The translations under genes and the position numbers were made by a program. Source: Ceratotherium simum simum (Eukaryota; Chordata; Mammalia; Perissodactyla; Rhinocerotidae). From it: a stretch of DNA of 64,000 bases. Within the stretch, counting starts at the first letter, position 1. Every line of letters begins with the position of its first letter. The stretch covers positions 1,220,899 to 1,284,898 of the forward strand of contig NW_004454208.1 in NCBI RefSeq assembly GCF_000283155.1, written 5' to 3'. The notes under the pieces are model-generated. The model did not search any database and was not told the origin of the DNA. It was given only the letters and a program-made list of their open reading frames with translations. This document shows positions 12,061 through 25,040 of this stretch, one piece after another.

Positions 12061-15000
12061 CTGAGAGGGAAGGACTTCCTGACTTCTACAGAAACTTTAG
12101 CTACAATTCAAACGGACGCCTTCTTATCCTACATTGCCACAGAAGACTAAAGAATCGGTCAGCATTCCCCTTAAAAAAAAAAAAAGAAAAAAAAAGGGCG
12201 AATAATGAAGCCATTAAGAATCTTCTGAAAGTAAAAGACCCTCTCTTCAGAAACACAGACTCAAGTAATTTTTCACACCCCCTTTTAGCGGATGAGGGAG
12301 TCACCAAAGTCCTTTTGGCAATCCATGTTCTAGAGACTTGCTTGTACTTGAATGCCTGTGGAGCACAGTGGGGCCAGGCCTCTCCTTCTCAGGCTGACCG
12401 CCTCCACCTCCCCAGGGCCCATACTCTTGCCCACTGATCTGCCTCCTCTGCATCACGTCTGCTGCTCTTCAAAGCAACTGGGTAAACAGAGGCAGCCTCA
12501 GCCACTCCAGGAGTGCCCAGCACTCAGCCGCTGAATGAGGTGCTAATGTGTGCCCCAGCAGCAAGACCTCTGTAGACTTTAATAAAGTCAGCCAGTCTTG
12601 TGTTATAAAAGGCAGACTCCCATTTTAGCTGGCTTTCTGAGAAATTTGTCTTTTGCCCTTGGTTTGGCTTTTTGACACATTTTTCTCAGAAAGACATGAG
12701 GTCTAAGGAAGCAACGCCAGCACCCATCTTATACTTGTGTGTGCATTCCTCCTCTGTCTGGACGAGGCAGTGGAAGTGCAGGGCACGTGCTGTGGAAGGG
12801 GAGGGAAGGGGAGTGCAAGCAGGGGCACAGCTAGAAATTTCCCCATCATGGTTTCTCCCCCTGCCTTTTCCTCTTGCCAAAACATACAGAGCCCAATTAT
12901 AGGAAAACTCCTCACTTTCACCTCATTGCCAAAGCCAAGTAAATAATAATCACCAAGCCTTCCATTGTTTATTGAGCGTCTACTGTATACGGCTGTTAGC
13001 TATTTCATCTTTGAATCCCAAGGCACAGTCCGGTTCCTGGGCCAAGCAGGTTCTCAGGGGAGCTGAGAGCAGGTGGGGATGCAGGAGGAATCACGTGCAG
13101 AAGCGCGGGGAGCCTTCCAGACAGAGACACCTTGCTGTCGGTGGACTTGGCGAAGGTGCTGGGTCACAGCTATGCGAAGTGGGAGCAGAGAACATGTCAA
13201 TGGGCAAAAACAGGGCGAGCGAGGTAGCTGCTCCTCAGTACCTGCACCTGCACTTGATTATCAAAGGACAATTCAGGTGATCACGGAATTCCACAGACTC
13301 CACGTGCCTTCCTTTGGAATGATCCATAGGAAGGAGTCAAATAACAGCACCCTCAGAATCCTTAGGGCTCCCAGGCCCTGGAGGCTGGCCCCGCAGCAAA
13401 AGGAGGTGGAGCTGGCAATAAGGAGCCTGAGAGAAATATTTTTGGGTCAAACTGAAGGATTTAGTGCGTACTGGCCTATTCCAACTCCATCAGCCAGAAA
13501 AAAGTAAAGGACTTCAAAATGTTTATAGATCTCAAAAGTTGTTCAAATACCATGGAGTATGAAAAGTTTTAAAACAGAATATGATGAGAACATTTGGATT
13601 CTTAAATCCGAACTAAAATTGAGCTAAAAGCTTACACCGGGGCACAAATGGGAAAAATCTCAAGTTACGGTTTTAACTTAGCCCAGACTTTAGGGAAGCA
13701 TATTAATTCTTTAAATGAAAAAGAAAAGAGAGGTAGAATTCCATAGCTGAAGACTTGAAAAGGGGGAACGAGGGTTCCTAAGTGCGTCAGTAAGGTTCTG
13801 AGGGAGTCAGCGGAGGGAGGGAGTCAGCGGAGGGACGGCGGGCGGGCCTCGGGCAGGCTGAGGAGCAACAAAATGGTGGAAGACAACTCAGATCACCACA
13901 CACAAGCAGTGGGGCCCAAGCCTGTAAAAACAATGTCAGGAAGTTTAAGCACGAAATGAGCCAAACCTCACCCAAACAAAACAAAACAAAAAAAGGAAAA
14001 TAAATTAAAAAACATGAAAAAAAGAAAAATAAGATACTTGAGCCAAAAGAAATAAAAGGGGTGGGCACAATGCTTGGAGCATATGGCATAATTTTAATTG
14101 ATAACAAATAAAAGGCAGAAACTCTTATTTTACTTCCCCTACTTTATCAAAGAGAAATTATTTTAAAAATTATTTCTGAAAACATGGTACAAGAGAGGTG
14201 TGGTGCTAGTGTCTACCTTCTGAGAAGAGTTCCAGTCTCCATCCCCAGAAGAACTAAATGTTAGAGTACTGAACAATTTACAGACGGGATCAGAATGTTA
14301 TTATTCAGAATGAGAGAGGGGCCCAACGCCTGGAGAAGGACAAATAAGAGAAAGTTTACATATATGAACGAGGGAACTTTCTGTTGAGCCCCCAGCAAAA
14401 TTCTACAACTGCACCCATGAACCTCCTTCTAAAGAGCTGCTATTAGTTTGCTAATAGTAACCATGATGATGGCAACAGCACAGATATTTTAGTATCAAAA
14501 TCATGTTTATAGATGCCTCTCATATCATGAGATATGAGTTAGTTGTACTCAGCAAGTTAGTTGTACTTTCATGGTTCTTTTACTGACTACATCCTAACCT
14601 TTTAATTAAGGCATATCCTTATAAGCAGTAGATTTGTGCCATACAACAAGACTGCGGAAAAGAAACTCAGGCTTAGGCTATATGAAGAGAACAGAGTGCC
14701 CCGCTCCCTAGGCAGCCCACATCTGAAGTGTTGCGTTCATTTCACTTTTGAAGAAAGACAGGGGCACGCTGGAGGGTGTCTGCAGGAGTGCGACCAGGTG
14801 GCAGAGCCCAGAAGGAATCTCACAGGAGGAGGAGCTGAGGGAGCTAGAACACTTGAGCCTTGAGGACGACTATGAGGCACATGACAGCAATCTTGGTATT
14901 TGGGGCAGGAGGATTTGATTCTTATGTTGATCTAGGACTAAGAATTGGATCCCATGGTAGAATTAAAAGAAAGCCAGGTTTTTGCTTTTTTTAAAAAAAA

Positions 15001-15264
15001 AGCTGAGAAAATTAAATAGGCACAAGTCTTTAAACACGAACTCTTCTAAGTTGTGGTTTCTCATCCTTAAAGCATTTAATCAGAAGCTGTGTGAGTGTTT
15101 GTCAGGGGTAATGCAGAGGGGCCTCATTCAGCACTAGTGTTCTCAAGGTTCCCTAATTAAAGTGTATTTATTAAATTCTCCCTTTCATATACTACTTATC
15201 CATGGCCTAAAGAGATTTCCAAGGTCCACAGTAAATGTATCTTTGCCTTAAAAAACTCACTTCA
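12061..15264 (-). other. GJB6 intronic sequence, part 1
   Basis: Mostly unique-looking DNA. Low-complexity A-rich tracts lie at 12173-12197 and 13967-14035. Short open frames on both strands (for example 13073-13507 plus, 12703-12921 minus) overlap each other and show no domains. I found no recognisable coding exon. Confidence 0.55.
13967..14035. repeat. A-rich low-complexity tract
   Basis: Repeated AACAAAACAAAAC and AAAGGAAAAT motifs, probably a decayed retroposon tail or simple repeat. No flanking SINE body is recognised. Confidence 0.6.
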
Positions 15265-15459
15265 GAGCCAGCCCTGATGGCCTAGTGGTTAAAGTTTGGA
15301 GCCCTCTGCTTCAGCAGCCTGGGTTTGTTTCCCAGGCACAGAACCACACCACTCATCTGTCAGTTGCCATGCTGTGGTGGTGGCTCACATAGAAGAACTA
15401 GAAGAACTTACAACTAGAATATACAACTATCTAGTGGGGCTTTGGGGAGGGGAAAAAAA
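15265..15459 (+). mobile_element. ERE SINE in a GJB6 intron, antisense to the gene
   Basis: The head is GAGCCAGCCCTGATGGCCTAGTGG. The body continues through CATGCTGTGGTGG to ACAACTATCTAGTGGGGCTTTGGGG and an A tail. The duplication is AAAAACTCACTTCA at 15251-15264 against AAAACTCATTTTA from about 15460, slightly diverged. This is an older copy. Confidence 0.92.
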
Positions 15460-15473
15460 AAAACTCATTTTAG

Positions 15474-17763
15474 ACAATACGAATTATAAAATTAATTTTT
15501 AGTCCTGCTAAAAGTTATTATAATAAATTTTCCTAATTGTTCCTGTTCTATCCTAGAAACATTTCAGGATATGACCAGTGGGGAGGTAGAAACATATACA
15601 TCTTCATGTTTAAACATATTTTACGGTGGCTGTTCACCTGGGGGTCAGTCCTGGTTGTTTATAGAATGAAGATGATCTCTAATCAGCCAATAAACATCTC
15701 CCACTGAAGTTTGGTTAATTAAGTGCCCAATCAGTGAGTTTTTGATTTATCAAATAAAAGTTTACATTTTCTCAAACCCTCCAAAGTGCAGAGAATTTAC
15801 ACTCGCCCACAGGTAAGAAGGCCATTCTCCCACTGAGTTCTCTATCTGTAGCCCGCCTGAACAACACAGACCTGTGGTTGCCTAGTACCTGCCCTTCTAA
15901 GCAGCAGACTGATCAAGGCGCCAAAGACCGGCTCAGCCAAATGAACTGGAGAGGCTGAAGTCAGGGGAGAGCTCAGGAGGTCAGAATTTCCCCACAGAAT
16001 GTGGTCCCAGCTTTCTAGAAGCAGAATCCTTGCCTTCTGCTCCTTTAGACTTCTCCCTTTTTAAAAACAGGGACAATTATGATGGCAGTAGCTTTATTTC
16101 TTTTGACTTTTCTGGGTTCCCTAATTACATGCTCTGAAGACGGTCTACCAAAGTACAAAGCTGAGGAGACAATAATCTATTTTACAATACTTATTGACTT
16201 TGACTGAAAATCAGCAATTTGCCTCTGCCTTTAAAGGAAGAAAAAGAGAGGAAATGCCTAGGTCACTAACAAAAATGAGTGATTAAACTCAGATATAAGT
16301 GTGTCTAGCCTACTGGTCACTCAAGACAATTAATCAGACTAGAAACAAATCACCTGATTTGCAGTCTCTTCCTGCAAGAGCAACAAAGGCCCTATTACTT
16401 ATCACAGTAGAAATGACTTGAAAGGAAGAGCTATTTTCCATATTCCCCATCACTGCCTCGCCCTAAGTATGCTGTAGGAAGGGCCTTCAGTGAATGTGAA
16501 CCAGTGTTTCCTCTAGTGAAAGCTTCTCTTTCCACTCTTTTGTGTAGCTCACATCATTCCTGAGGGTCTTTCTAATGAGGCCCCAGGTATCTGTCCTGTG
16601 TTTCTTCATGGGCTAGGAGTAGAAGGAGGGCTCACCTCACAAGTATCAGGAGACAGATCAGGGGGCTGGACTGCCCCAATCTTCCTGGCACCTTGCTGCA
16701 GTTGCTGGTAACACCTGGCAGCCCCCAGGACACTCTTCCCACTCAAGGAGCCTGGGAGAGGAGGGAGCGGGGGAGGAGGGAGCTGACAGAAGTCTGAAAG
16801 CAGAACATTTGGCTCCACTTGCTCCTCTGACCTGACCCTTCAGTGGGCTGAGGCCCGCCCTGGCTGGGGGCAAACAGACTTCTGCCGACCCTCAGCCTCT
16901 CCCCTGTAAAAACATAACCCCTAGGGTAACCTGTCATAAAGGTCGAATACTCTGAAAATTACTTTCCAAAATAACTGCATCCATTGGAACACTTTGCAAT
17001 TACTATTAGTAAACAAAATATCTCTTTCCTTTCATGCTTTGAGCAGGCTGCAGCCAGCGGAGAGAGCTTTTTCAATAAAATGTAAAACATTAACTCTTTG
17101 TAAACCAGAGAGGTATATTTTAACTGGTGCCTTTCTGGCTCTCTCTTAAGGAAAGACTAGATAGGCTGAGCTTCCATAGGCTTCAATGCCTAAGAATGTG
17201 GCTACACTGAAACTCACAAAGGTGAACTGTCTTTGGTTCTGTGGGCTATCTAATCACAGTGAAGAACTCCACGTGGCCTCTTGGTACTAAAGCTCCAGTC
17301 TGAAATACACAGCTCTAAGAACAAGTCAACCATTAACCTTATTTCTGACGATACACACAGTATCATGAAGACAGATTGTTCTTCCCTTTTACAATTCAAA
17401 TAATTTAAGTCTACTAGCATTCTGCTTCAGTAATATAATTTCTTGATTGTTCGAAAACTTATTTAAGAATTTAATCATAACTAGTTTGCTTAACAATGCC
17501 ATTTTAGTTTCACTGATGACAGAACCAAAACTGAAGCCCTAAAAACGATAGTGTTACCCCTCAGTATACACCAGGAGGTAGAAAGTATCTTTCTAGATAG
17601 TTCTATTCCTCTTTGGATGACCCGTTCAAAGTCATTCAGTGAATATCTGATAGACCGGAGAACAGAACACATTCCTCACAATTTCCACGTCAGCTTTAGA
17701 TAGTTGAGGAGTTTGTATTGACAGAAGGCAACAACTTCAGAACCACACTAGTACCCCTGAGAC
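15474..17763 (-). other. GJB6 intronic sequence, part 2
   Basis: Unique-looking intronic DNA. I see no tRNA, snRNA or repeat that I can name. Overlapping short frames at 16606-16937 (minus) are proline/serine-rich chance frames. Confidence 0.5.
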
Positions 17764-18096
17764 TTAACTTCCAAGGATCCACAGCTTATCGACCCGAGAA
17801 GAATCAGGGCAAGGCTCCCTCTTCAAGGGCTTCAGGCTTTCTTCTTCTGCACCATTTAATTGCCCAGAAGGTGATGCTGCACAGTAACAATATGAATATA
17901 AATCTTTGTGCTGCTTCTGGATGGCCGTGAGGATGTTACCTGCTGAGGAGAAAATAGCAGATGTGGCATCTTTCTTTAACTCCTCCCCATTTGTCTGCTG
18001 CACGACCTTGCTGGGTAGTTTTTCTTCATCCCCAGAACTGTTATGAGGGAAGTCTGGATACTGCCAGTTACCTGATGCTCCATACTTTGAATACAC
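17764..18096 (-). other. Unrecognised 110-codon open frame inside the GJB6 gene, same strand
   Basis: An open frame beginning MYSKYGASGNWQYPDF and ending KLWILGS. Its charged, varied middle (from about residue 22 to 75, with EEKLPSK and IQKQHKD) looks more protein-like than its neighbours. I do not recognise the family. Two good splice donors fall inside it on the same strand: CAG/GTAACT at 18072/18071 and CAG/GTAACA at 17940/17939. It could be a fragment of a decayed processed copy, part of an alternative GJB6 5' exon, or chance. No A tail or duplication is visible. Confidence 0.25.
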
Positions 18097-20039
18097 AATG
18101 AAATCAAAATAAAATCTTTAGTATAGATTCTTTTCCCTATCAAAATAATAATAATAATACCCAATCCCAAACCTCAAGCCTGTTCCCTGAGCATTAAAAA
18201 AAAAGTAGAGGGAGTTCGAGAATCTAGATATGTTCCCTTACCCCCAAAATCAGCAGTCTGAAAAAAAAAAAACCAACCTCAAACTCTCCTTAATCAGGAA
18301 GATCTTTATCTTTTGTCTCTAGAAATCTCATGTCATCCAAGGGACAACCCGATAGCTGATTTTTAAATTTAATGACTCAAAACTTCATCAATTGTCCTAT
18401 CAAAGTAACGACCAATAATAAAGTGGTTTAGGATTTATATACTTCTTCAAAATTAACTCAATAAAAATGAAAATTTTTTTTCTGCCTATGGAGTCTAACT
18501 ATAAAAATGGACAATCATAGAATTACATGTATTTCTTAATCCATTTAAAAATTAGAAGAGTTAAAAAAATGATTTCCATTAAGTAGTCTCTCATTCAAGT
18601 ATACCTGTGTCCTTTCCAAACATTTAAGTCGAATCAGAGTTAAATGACCCTGAGAATAAAAATGGAGGAAGGCCCTCTGGGGACCCAGTTCCATTCTAAC
18701 GGATCAAGCAAGTAAAACAGAAATCTTAAAGCATGATAATGTAGCCATTAGAAGGATTATACCCTCACAGACCAAGAAGTTGGGTCGAAATTCTTTTCCC
18801 ACAATTTTATTCTATTTAACATTTTAACTAATGTATACAAACAATTTGTAGCTCCTGGAATCTTCAGATTGAATCAAACATGCACGGTGAGGATTTGCAG
18901 TCAGAACTTTTCTGTCACTCTATTGAGATTGTTTAGTCAGACTTACTGTAGTCCCTCTCCTTAATGCTCTTATAATTCAGATGAGAAAAAGGAAGAAAAA
19001 GAGAATGAAGTCACCATCACCTGTATCAGAATTTGTTTTAAAATAAAAACACCAGTGAAGCAGCTGAACTCATTAGTGTCTTCCAGGTTCTGGTCACTAT
19101 GGCCACGGCAATGGGGACGCTTCACCGTCCCTCCCCCCAGTTATGTGCAGGCTAGAGTGTGATGTTCTCTCTCTTCACAACCCCCTTCTCTCCTCCTGGG
19201 CAGAGTTCAAACAGCACCCCCAAAGCTCCGCCTGATCCAAACCACAGACAAAGCTCTCCACAGGAGCAGTTTTGAGCAGCATCCTGCAATTCTAAGGAAA
19301 CTGCATTGGGGCAGGACATTTTCTTCTAGAACACGGGCTAGATTCTACTAGAACTGGGGCAACAAAATACTTCTATGGCATAAAGTCTACTGGAGGGAAA
19401 GAACAACGTGCATGATTAAAGTCAAGCAGGCACTAAACAGACAGCGAATTCCACCTCGGGGACACCGAGGTCGCTAGACGGGGCGTCTCTGCAATAGCTG
19501 CAGGTCCCTAGCCCTCCAGGCGTCCATAGCTGTGTTCAGGCCACACTCACCTCAGACTTGTCCTGCTCTCCAGGCAGGGAGGCCAGCCCAGTCCAAAAAA
19601 CACACGATGCCAGGTGACACCCGGGACTGGTCTGCTTCACCAAACAGGAAGTACCTCTGGGGCCTCCACCTTTTAGCTGAGATGTGTCACCTATGACATT
19701 CAATTACTGTGGTCCAATAATTGTATTATTGTCACCTGCATTTCACAAGTTCCCCCGGCGTACAACAGGAAGCCACAGGGGTCAGTTCTACCTGGGACTT
19801 AAGGACTAGCCACGAATTGCAGGGTCTGGCTGAACTTAAACTTGAACTGGCTTTCTTCTCCCCCAAATCCAAGGGGGACTTTGTCAGGGACCCACAAAAG
19901 CGAAGAAAATCCAAAACGCAGCGACGGAAGTGGGGTAAGAGGCACAGGGCCCCTCCCCGGCCACTTATGCACACGAGGTGATACCTTTATAAAACCTGTT
20001 GTGCAAGTCCAAGTGGGACCATCTGGGCTAAAGTCAAAC
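18097..20039 (-). other. GJB6 first-intron region with a candidate alternative donor
   Basis: Unique-looking sequence without recognised repeats. At 19551/19550 the gene strand reads GTCTGAG followed by GTGAGTGTGG, a near-consensus donor that could end an alternative 5' exon. I could not place a convincing matching acceptor. Confidence 0.4.
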
Positions 20040-20391
20040 CAGGCCATCCGCCTTCCTCCGAGCGCGCAGAGGGCGCGAGGCAGCGCGGGCTCCGGCCCGG
20101 CCGCGCGGCCCGGGAGGATGCGGATCCCGGGCAGATAAGGTTGCCCTGGGCAACCCCACGGGGACGCCCACCCCTACTGGCAGCCCGTGGAGGGCGACCA
20201 TGCCCCGCGGCCACAGGGCCCAGCGGGGAGCGGTCGCCAACACGGGCGACAAGGGCGAGAGAGGCGACAGGCTGCCGACCTCCCCTCCCGGCTTCCCGAG
20301 CCCGAGATGGCGCCGAGTCCCGCCGCCCCGCACGGCCCGCCAGCGCAGCGGGGGCGTCGTCCCTGTGGCAGCGCGCCCGGCGCCCGCTTAC

Positions 20392-20500
20392 CTGCTCGGA
20401 GGGGCTCAGGGCGCAGCGGGGCGCTCTCCGCGGCAGCCGGGCAGGCCGGTCGGGCCGGTGTGCGCACTGTGCAGTCGGCGCTCCCGCCCGGCCTCGGTGA
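20392..20500 (-). other. GJB6: GJB6 first (non-coding) exon, predicted
   Basis: The 3' boundary is well supported: the gene strand reads CTCCGAGCAG followed by GTAAGCGGGC, a near-perfect donor at 20392/20391. The 5' boundary is an estimate from the TTAAAAG box. The exon lies wholly inside the CpG island and has no in-frame coding role for connexin. Confidence 0.65.
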
Positions 20501-20524
20501 AGGCCCGGCTCCCACCTGCAGCGC

Positions 20525-20531
20525 CTTTTAA
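20525..20531 (-). promoter_or_regulatory. GJB6: TATA-like TTAAAAG box of GJB6
   Basis: CTTTTAA on the plus strand reads TTAAAAG on the gene strand, flanked by GC-rich sequence with GC boxes just upstream. Initiation would be expected about 25-30 nt downstream, near 20495-20503. A TTAAAA-type box is, as I recall, also a feature of the neighbouring GJB2 promoter. Confidence 0.6.
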
Positions 20532-20870
20532 CCGCGCCCCACCCCGCCTCTGCCTGACGCCTCCCGGGCGGGTGCGAGAGGCGAGCGCGGGCCCCGACGC
20601 GTGCCCGCCCGGGGCGCGGGGCGCGGGGCGCAGACAGGCCCCTCGGGGGCGCCGGGCGCAGCGGCTGGCCCAGCCTGGGCCTGGGGGGTGGTGAGGGGGC
20701 GGCCTAGGTCTCCCGGCAGCGCTGGGGGCTCGCGGGCAAAGCGCTCGGGCTGGGGGCCGCTCGGCGGAGATCCGGGGCGCCTGGCACGACCCCCAAGGGG
20801 GAAGACCTAGGCAAGGGGGCCTGCCGCCCGTAGCGAGGCTTCGGACCCAGCATCCGCTGGGATCGGCGTT

Positions 20871-23108
20871 AGCGGCAGGCTATGTTTTTGCCGGGACACA
20901 TCGTCCTTTTTTCTGGACACTGCCACCCTCTCATAGCCCGCCGGGTACCCGCGTGTGGCCTCTCCCCGAGAGCAGCCTGGAGGCACAGTGACTGTTGTTC
21001 TTTATTAATTAATGACCACTTAGAAAAGTTAAAGGGGTTATTTTCATTAGTTACCGCCGTCCTCTGAAGCCTCCTCCGCGGGAAGCAGAGCGGGCCTTCC
21101 TCAGCCGGCGCAGCACACCACGTAAACACCCTGCCTGGCCCCCTTGACAGACAGGGCTCCGAATGCCCAGGGTCGACACAGCGGTGGTGCAGGGGCTGTT
21201 GGGGTGGAAATGTTGGAAGTTATTTAGGGACCCGGCTTTACAGGTTCAAACCTGTCCTACACCAAACAAGAGATATGTGACTTGCTTATTCCACAATGTT
21301 GTTTGGTAATTAAATGTTCCCACCTAAATCGTATGCTACTGGGTACGTCATATTCTCTCATGCCACAAGTTTAGTGGTGGTCGTTAAGATGTTTCTTCAA
21401 GGTCACAAAAGATGAACCAAGACTTTATAAAAATTCACCTTTTGAAATACTTGGTTTGAACACAAGGTTCTCAGAGAATTGCGCCTGTCAGATAAGTTCA
21501 GAAGAACACTTAGGGGTGCCCCTGGAATGGCCTTGAATGTAGGGGTGGAGATATACAAAATTCTGTTTTAGGCTTTTTCAGTAGACAGACTTGCTGCCTT
21601 AATGTGTCCTGTGCCTTGAATGACCCTCCTCTTCACAATCTGGCACCTTTCCAGTCTTCTCTCCGTCAGTCCCCCCAAACACATCCTCCAGCCAGGCACG
21701 TCTGTTTGCATAGTAGAATGACTCAGTTTTAAAAGCAGATTGTAAACTTCTTTGGGGATTATAAACAGTTTAAGCCTTTTTTCCATTCCTGCAGCGCTAG
21801 AGGAAGTACTTTGCAGGTAGTAGAGGCTGTTCCATGAGTATTTGCCAATATTTATTGGCAAAGCCAACCAGCATAGGCAGATAGTTCTGGAAATAGCTCC
21901 TGCTCCTCAAGTGTGACTGCCCGCATTTGCCCTCCTACAGCTGGTCCTATACAACACTGTGAGCGGTTTGATTTTGGACCAATGAAGTTGTTCCAGGACC
22001 CGTCCAGGAAAGCACTTTTGAACCAAAGTAGCCACAGAAAATGTGTTGCATTTGCTCAGGTGTTCAGAAAGGGAACTGTCTCAATGCTGTGCAAAAATCT
22101 CTCTTTCCTGTTCAGGTTATCTGTACTAGCCTCACGGTGCTGTTGTTTTGTTTTGTCATTTGTTTCTTAATGTTTAACTCCATCATTCAATTTTCACTTC
22201 TCCTCAGATGGTCCTGTTGCAGCAGAAATTAAATATGCACTATATGAAACTTACAGACTTGTTAAAATGTTCATTTGAAAACTGAAAAGTTAGTATATTA
22301 AACATTTTTTGCTAAGGATATCTGGAGGCACCTAGAGTGTTGACTGATAGTTGACTCTGTGCCAAACGTGGAAAAACCTTCAGGAGATGATACAACCCTC
22401 CTGTCCACTTACAGCATCACACAATTCTAACAACAAGACTTTTGCAGTCCTAGGTGGAATCAGTGACAGGAAACTCACTCGATTGATATTTTCCCTCTGC
22501 ATCTTAATTATGATTTCCGAGGCCATAAATTTAATCAGCACAAAACATGTGAAGTATGGATCTCCCTTTGCAATACTGGGAGGGTTGAACGGATGATGGT
22601 GAGATGCTCTTTTGAAAATCTATAAATTCTCTGGGTGGCCTCTCACGCATTTACTTAAGGAGACTCCTCACCCCCTCGTCGGCTGCTGATGCACACTCAC
22701 AGAGTGAGTGACATTGGATTGCTCAGACTTGCACAGACTAAGCTGGAAACACAGACAGGGACTCTTCCTGGTAACTGACATAGTCTTAAACACCTGGAGG
22801 AGAGGGAACTGTGTGCTCTTTTCAAATAAAAACTAACATTTGTCTATTCATTCAATAAGAAAGCCTACATTGAGCAGGCCTATGTTAGACTGGGGACATA
22901 AAGGAGACAGTTCCTGTCTCAAGAGTTTTCTAGTTTGATTTTAAAATCTGTGTGCAAAGGTCACGTGAGATGCTGTTGAAAGGATAATACAGTACTATAG
23001 AGGTTGCTGGGAATCTAATTTTGTGAGTCTCAGGAATTTTCATTTTTATCAAGTATCTTGAGTATTGCTGATATAGGTGGTCTGAGAACCATACTTGGAA
23101 ACATGTTA
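20871..23108. other. GJB6 upstream spacer, part 1
   Basis: No gene recognised. The sequence is largely repeat-free for about 2 kb upstream of the promoter, apart from a possible ancient fragment near 22840-22930. Short frames (21568-21867 minus, 21913-22170 plus) have no recognisable domain. Proximal regulatory sequence would be expected here, but I can name no specific site. Confidence 0.5.
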
Positions 23109-23120
23109 GTTATGGATGTT

Positions 23121-23888
23121 CTTTGCTTTTTGATTTTTAATTATAGTAAAATACATATAACATAAACTGACCATTTTAACCATTTTAAATTGTACAATGT
23201 ATAGAAGCATTTAGTACATTCACAACGTTGTGCAACCATCACCACTATTCAGTTCTAGAATATTTTCGTCACCTCAAAAGGAAACCCTGTACCCATTAAG
23301 CCATCACTCCACTTTCTGTCTTTGTGGATTTGCCTATTCTGGATATTTCATATAAAAGGGGTCATACAATATGTGGCCTTCTGTGTCTGCCTTCTTTCAT
23401 TTAGCATGACATTTTCAAAGTTCATCCATGATGTCCTTTGAATGGCTGAATGTTTATCCATTCATCTGTTGATGGACACTTTAGTTGTTCCCACCTTTCA
23501 GTTATTGTGAATAGTGCTGCTATGAACATTCATGTGCAAATTTTTGTTTGAACACTTGTTTTAATTCTTTTGGGTATAACCCAAAAGAGGAGAGGAACTG
23601 CTGAGTCATATGATAATTCTATGTTTCACATATTGAGGAACCGCCAAACAGTTTCCCATAGCAGCTGCGCCATTTTACAATTCCACCACTAATGTATGTG
23701 TGTTCCACTTTCTCCACATCCTCACCAACACTTGCTGTTTTCCATTTTTTAAGCTACAGCCATCCTAGTGGGTACGCAGTGGTATCTCATTGTGGTTTTA
23801 ATTTGCATTTTCCCAAGGTCTAGTGACACTGAGCATCTTTGCATGTGCTTGTTGGCCATTTGTATATCTTTGGAGAAATGTCTATTTG
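23121..23888 (-). mobile_element. 5'-truncated L1 3' end
   Basis: Reverse-oriented end of ORF2 plus 3' UTR. Landmarks are CCATTCATCTGTTGATGGACA and TGGTATCTCATTGTGGTTTTAATTTGCATTT, both complements of L1 ORF2 C-terminal and 3' UTR sequence. A perfect 12-bp duplication GTTATGGATGTT flanks it at 23109-23120 and 23889-23900. Confidence 0.92.
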
Positions 23889-24279
23889 GTTATGGATGTT
23901 TTAATGCGGAAAAGTGATTTACAAATAATAACTCAACAAATATTGAGTACCTACAATGAGCAAAATGTAGGTTGCTGCCTGACTATAGCAATTCTCTGTT
24001 CCATTCAGATTTTGCTGTGATGAGGTAAGAACTTTTTTGGGAGGTCGAGGTGTATGTTTACGATGGCCAGTGCTTTGTGAAACTGGGAAGGGGCTCAGCA
24101 ACCGTCTCATTGTGAAGCAGTCATCAGAAAGTGTGCCTCAGTGTCCCTACCCTTTCTGGCTGTGGGCACTGGAAGCACTGAATTAGCCGGAGATACGGAC
24201 TACTCCTCTGCAGTTGCTCCCTAGTACTCCCTGTTGACTGCCAAGTAGATGAATTAAAAGCCCAAGCTGTGGTTTTGGT

Positions 24280-24990
24280 CCATTTATTTTTGATAATAAA
24301 CTTTTTATCTTAGACTTACAGAACAATTGCAAAGATAGTAGAGAGAGTTACCACATACCCTGCACCAAGTTTCCCCTCATATCAATGGCTTACATTAGTG
24401 TGGTACATTGTGACAATTAATGAACAAATATTGATACATTATTTTTCACTAAAGTCTGTACTTTATTCAGATTTCCTTAGTTTTTATCCAATGTCCTTTT
24501 CTATTCCAGCATTTGTATCTAGGACAGCACATTACACTTAGTCATCATGTCTCCTTAGGCTCCTCTTGGCTGTGACAATTTCTCATACTTTCCTTGTTTT
24601 TGATGATCTTAATAATTTTGAGGAGTACTGGTCAGGTATTTAGTAGAATGTCCCTCAATTGGGGTTTATCTGACGTTTTTCTCATGATTTGATGGGGATT
24701 ATGTGTTTTGAGGAGGAAGATCATAGAGGTGAAGTGCCATTTTCATTACATCACAGCAAAGGCACATATTAAAATCAAGATGACTTATCACTTTTGATGT
24801 TAAGCTTGATCATCTGGCTGGGGTAGTGTCTGTCAGGTTTCTCCACTGTAAGATGACTCTTCCCCCGCTTGCATACTGTATTCCTTGGAAGGAAGCTACT
24901 GTGCAGCTCACACTTAAGGGGAGGGAGGAGTTTTCTCCACCTCTTTGAGAGCAGAGTAGCTACATAATCATCTGTTATTCTCATGCATGG
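24280..24990 (-). mobile_element. Ancient L1 3' UTR fragment
   Basis: Reverse-oriented old L1 tail with ACAGAACAATTGCAAAGATAG and CATTGTGACAATTAATGAAC. It is related to the L1 tail at 55975-56280. It is diverged and has no visible duplication. Confidence 0.75.
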
Positions 24991-25040
24991 GAGATTTGTC
25001 CCTTTTCCCCAATTTATTCATGTATTCAATCATTTGTTTA

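Larger units (their letters stand above)
20040..20870 (-). promoter_or_regulatory. GJB6: GJB6 CpG-island promoter
   Basis: About 830 bp of very CpG-dense, GC-rich DNA, the strongest island in the window and the only one upstream of GJB6. It contains GC boxes (GGGCGGG at 20566-20572; GAGGCGGGG on the gene strand near 20542-20550), a TTAAAAG box and a perfect splice donor. Multiple overlapping frames on both strands here are compositional artefacts. A bidirectional transcript cannot be excluded. Confidence 0.85.

Noticed and set aside
19842..20810. Many long overlapping frames on both strands
   Set aside because: CpG-island composition suppresses stop codons. The frames are arginine/proline/alanine-rich, mutually overlapping, and coincide with the GJB6 promoter and first exon.
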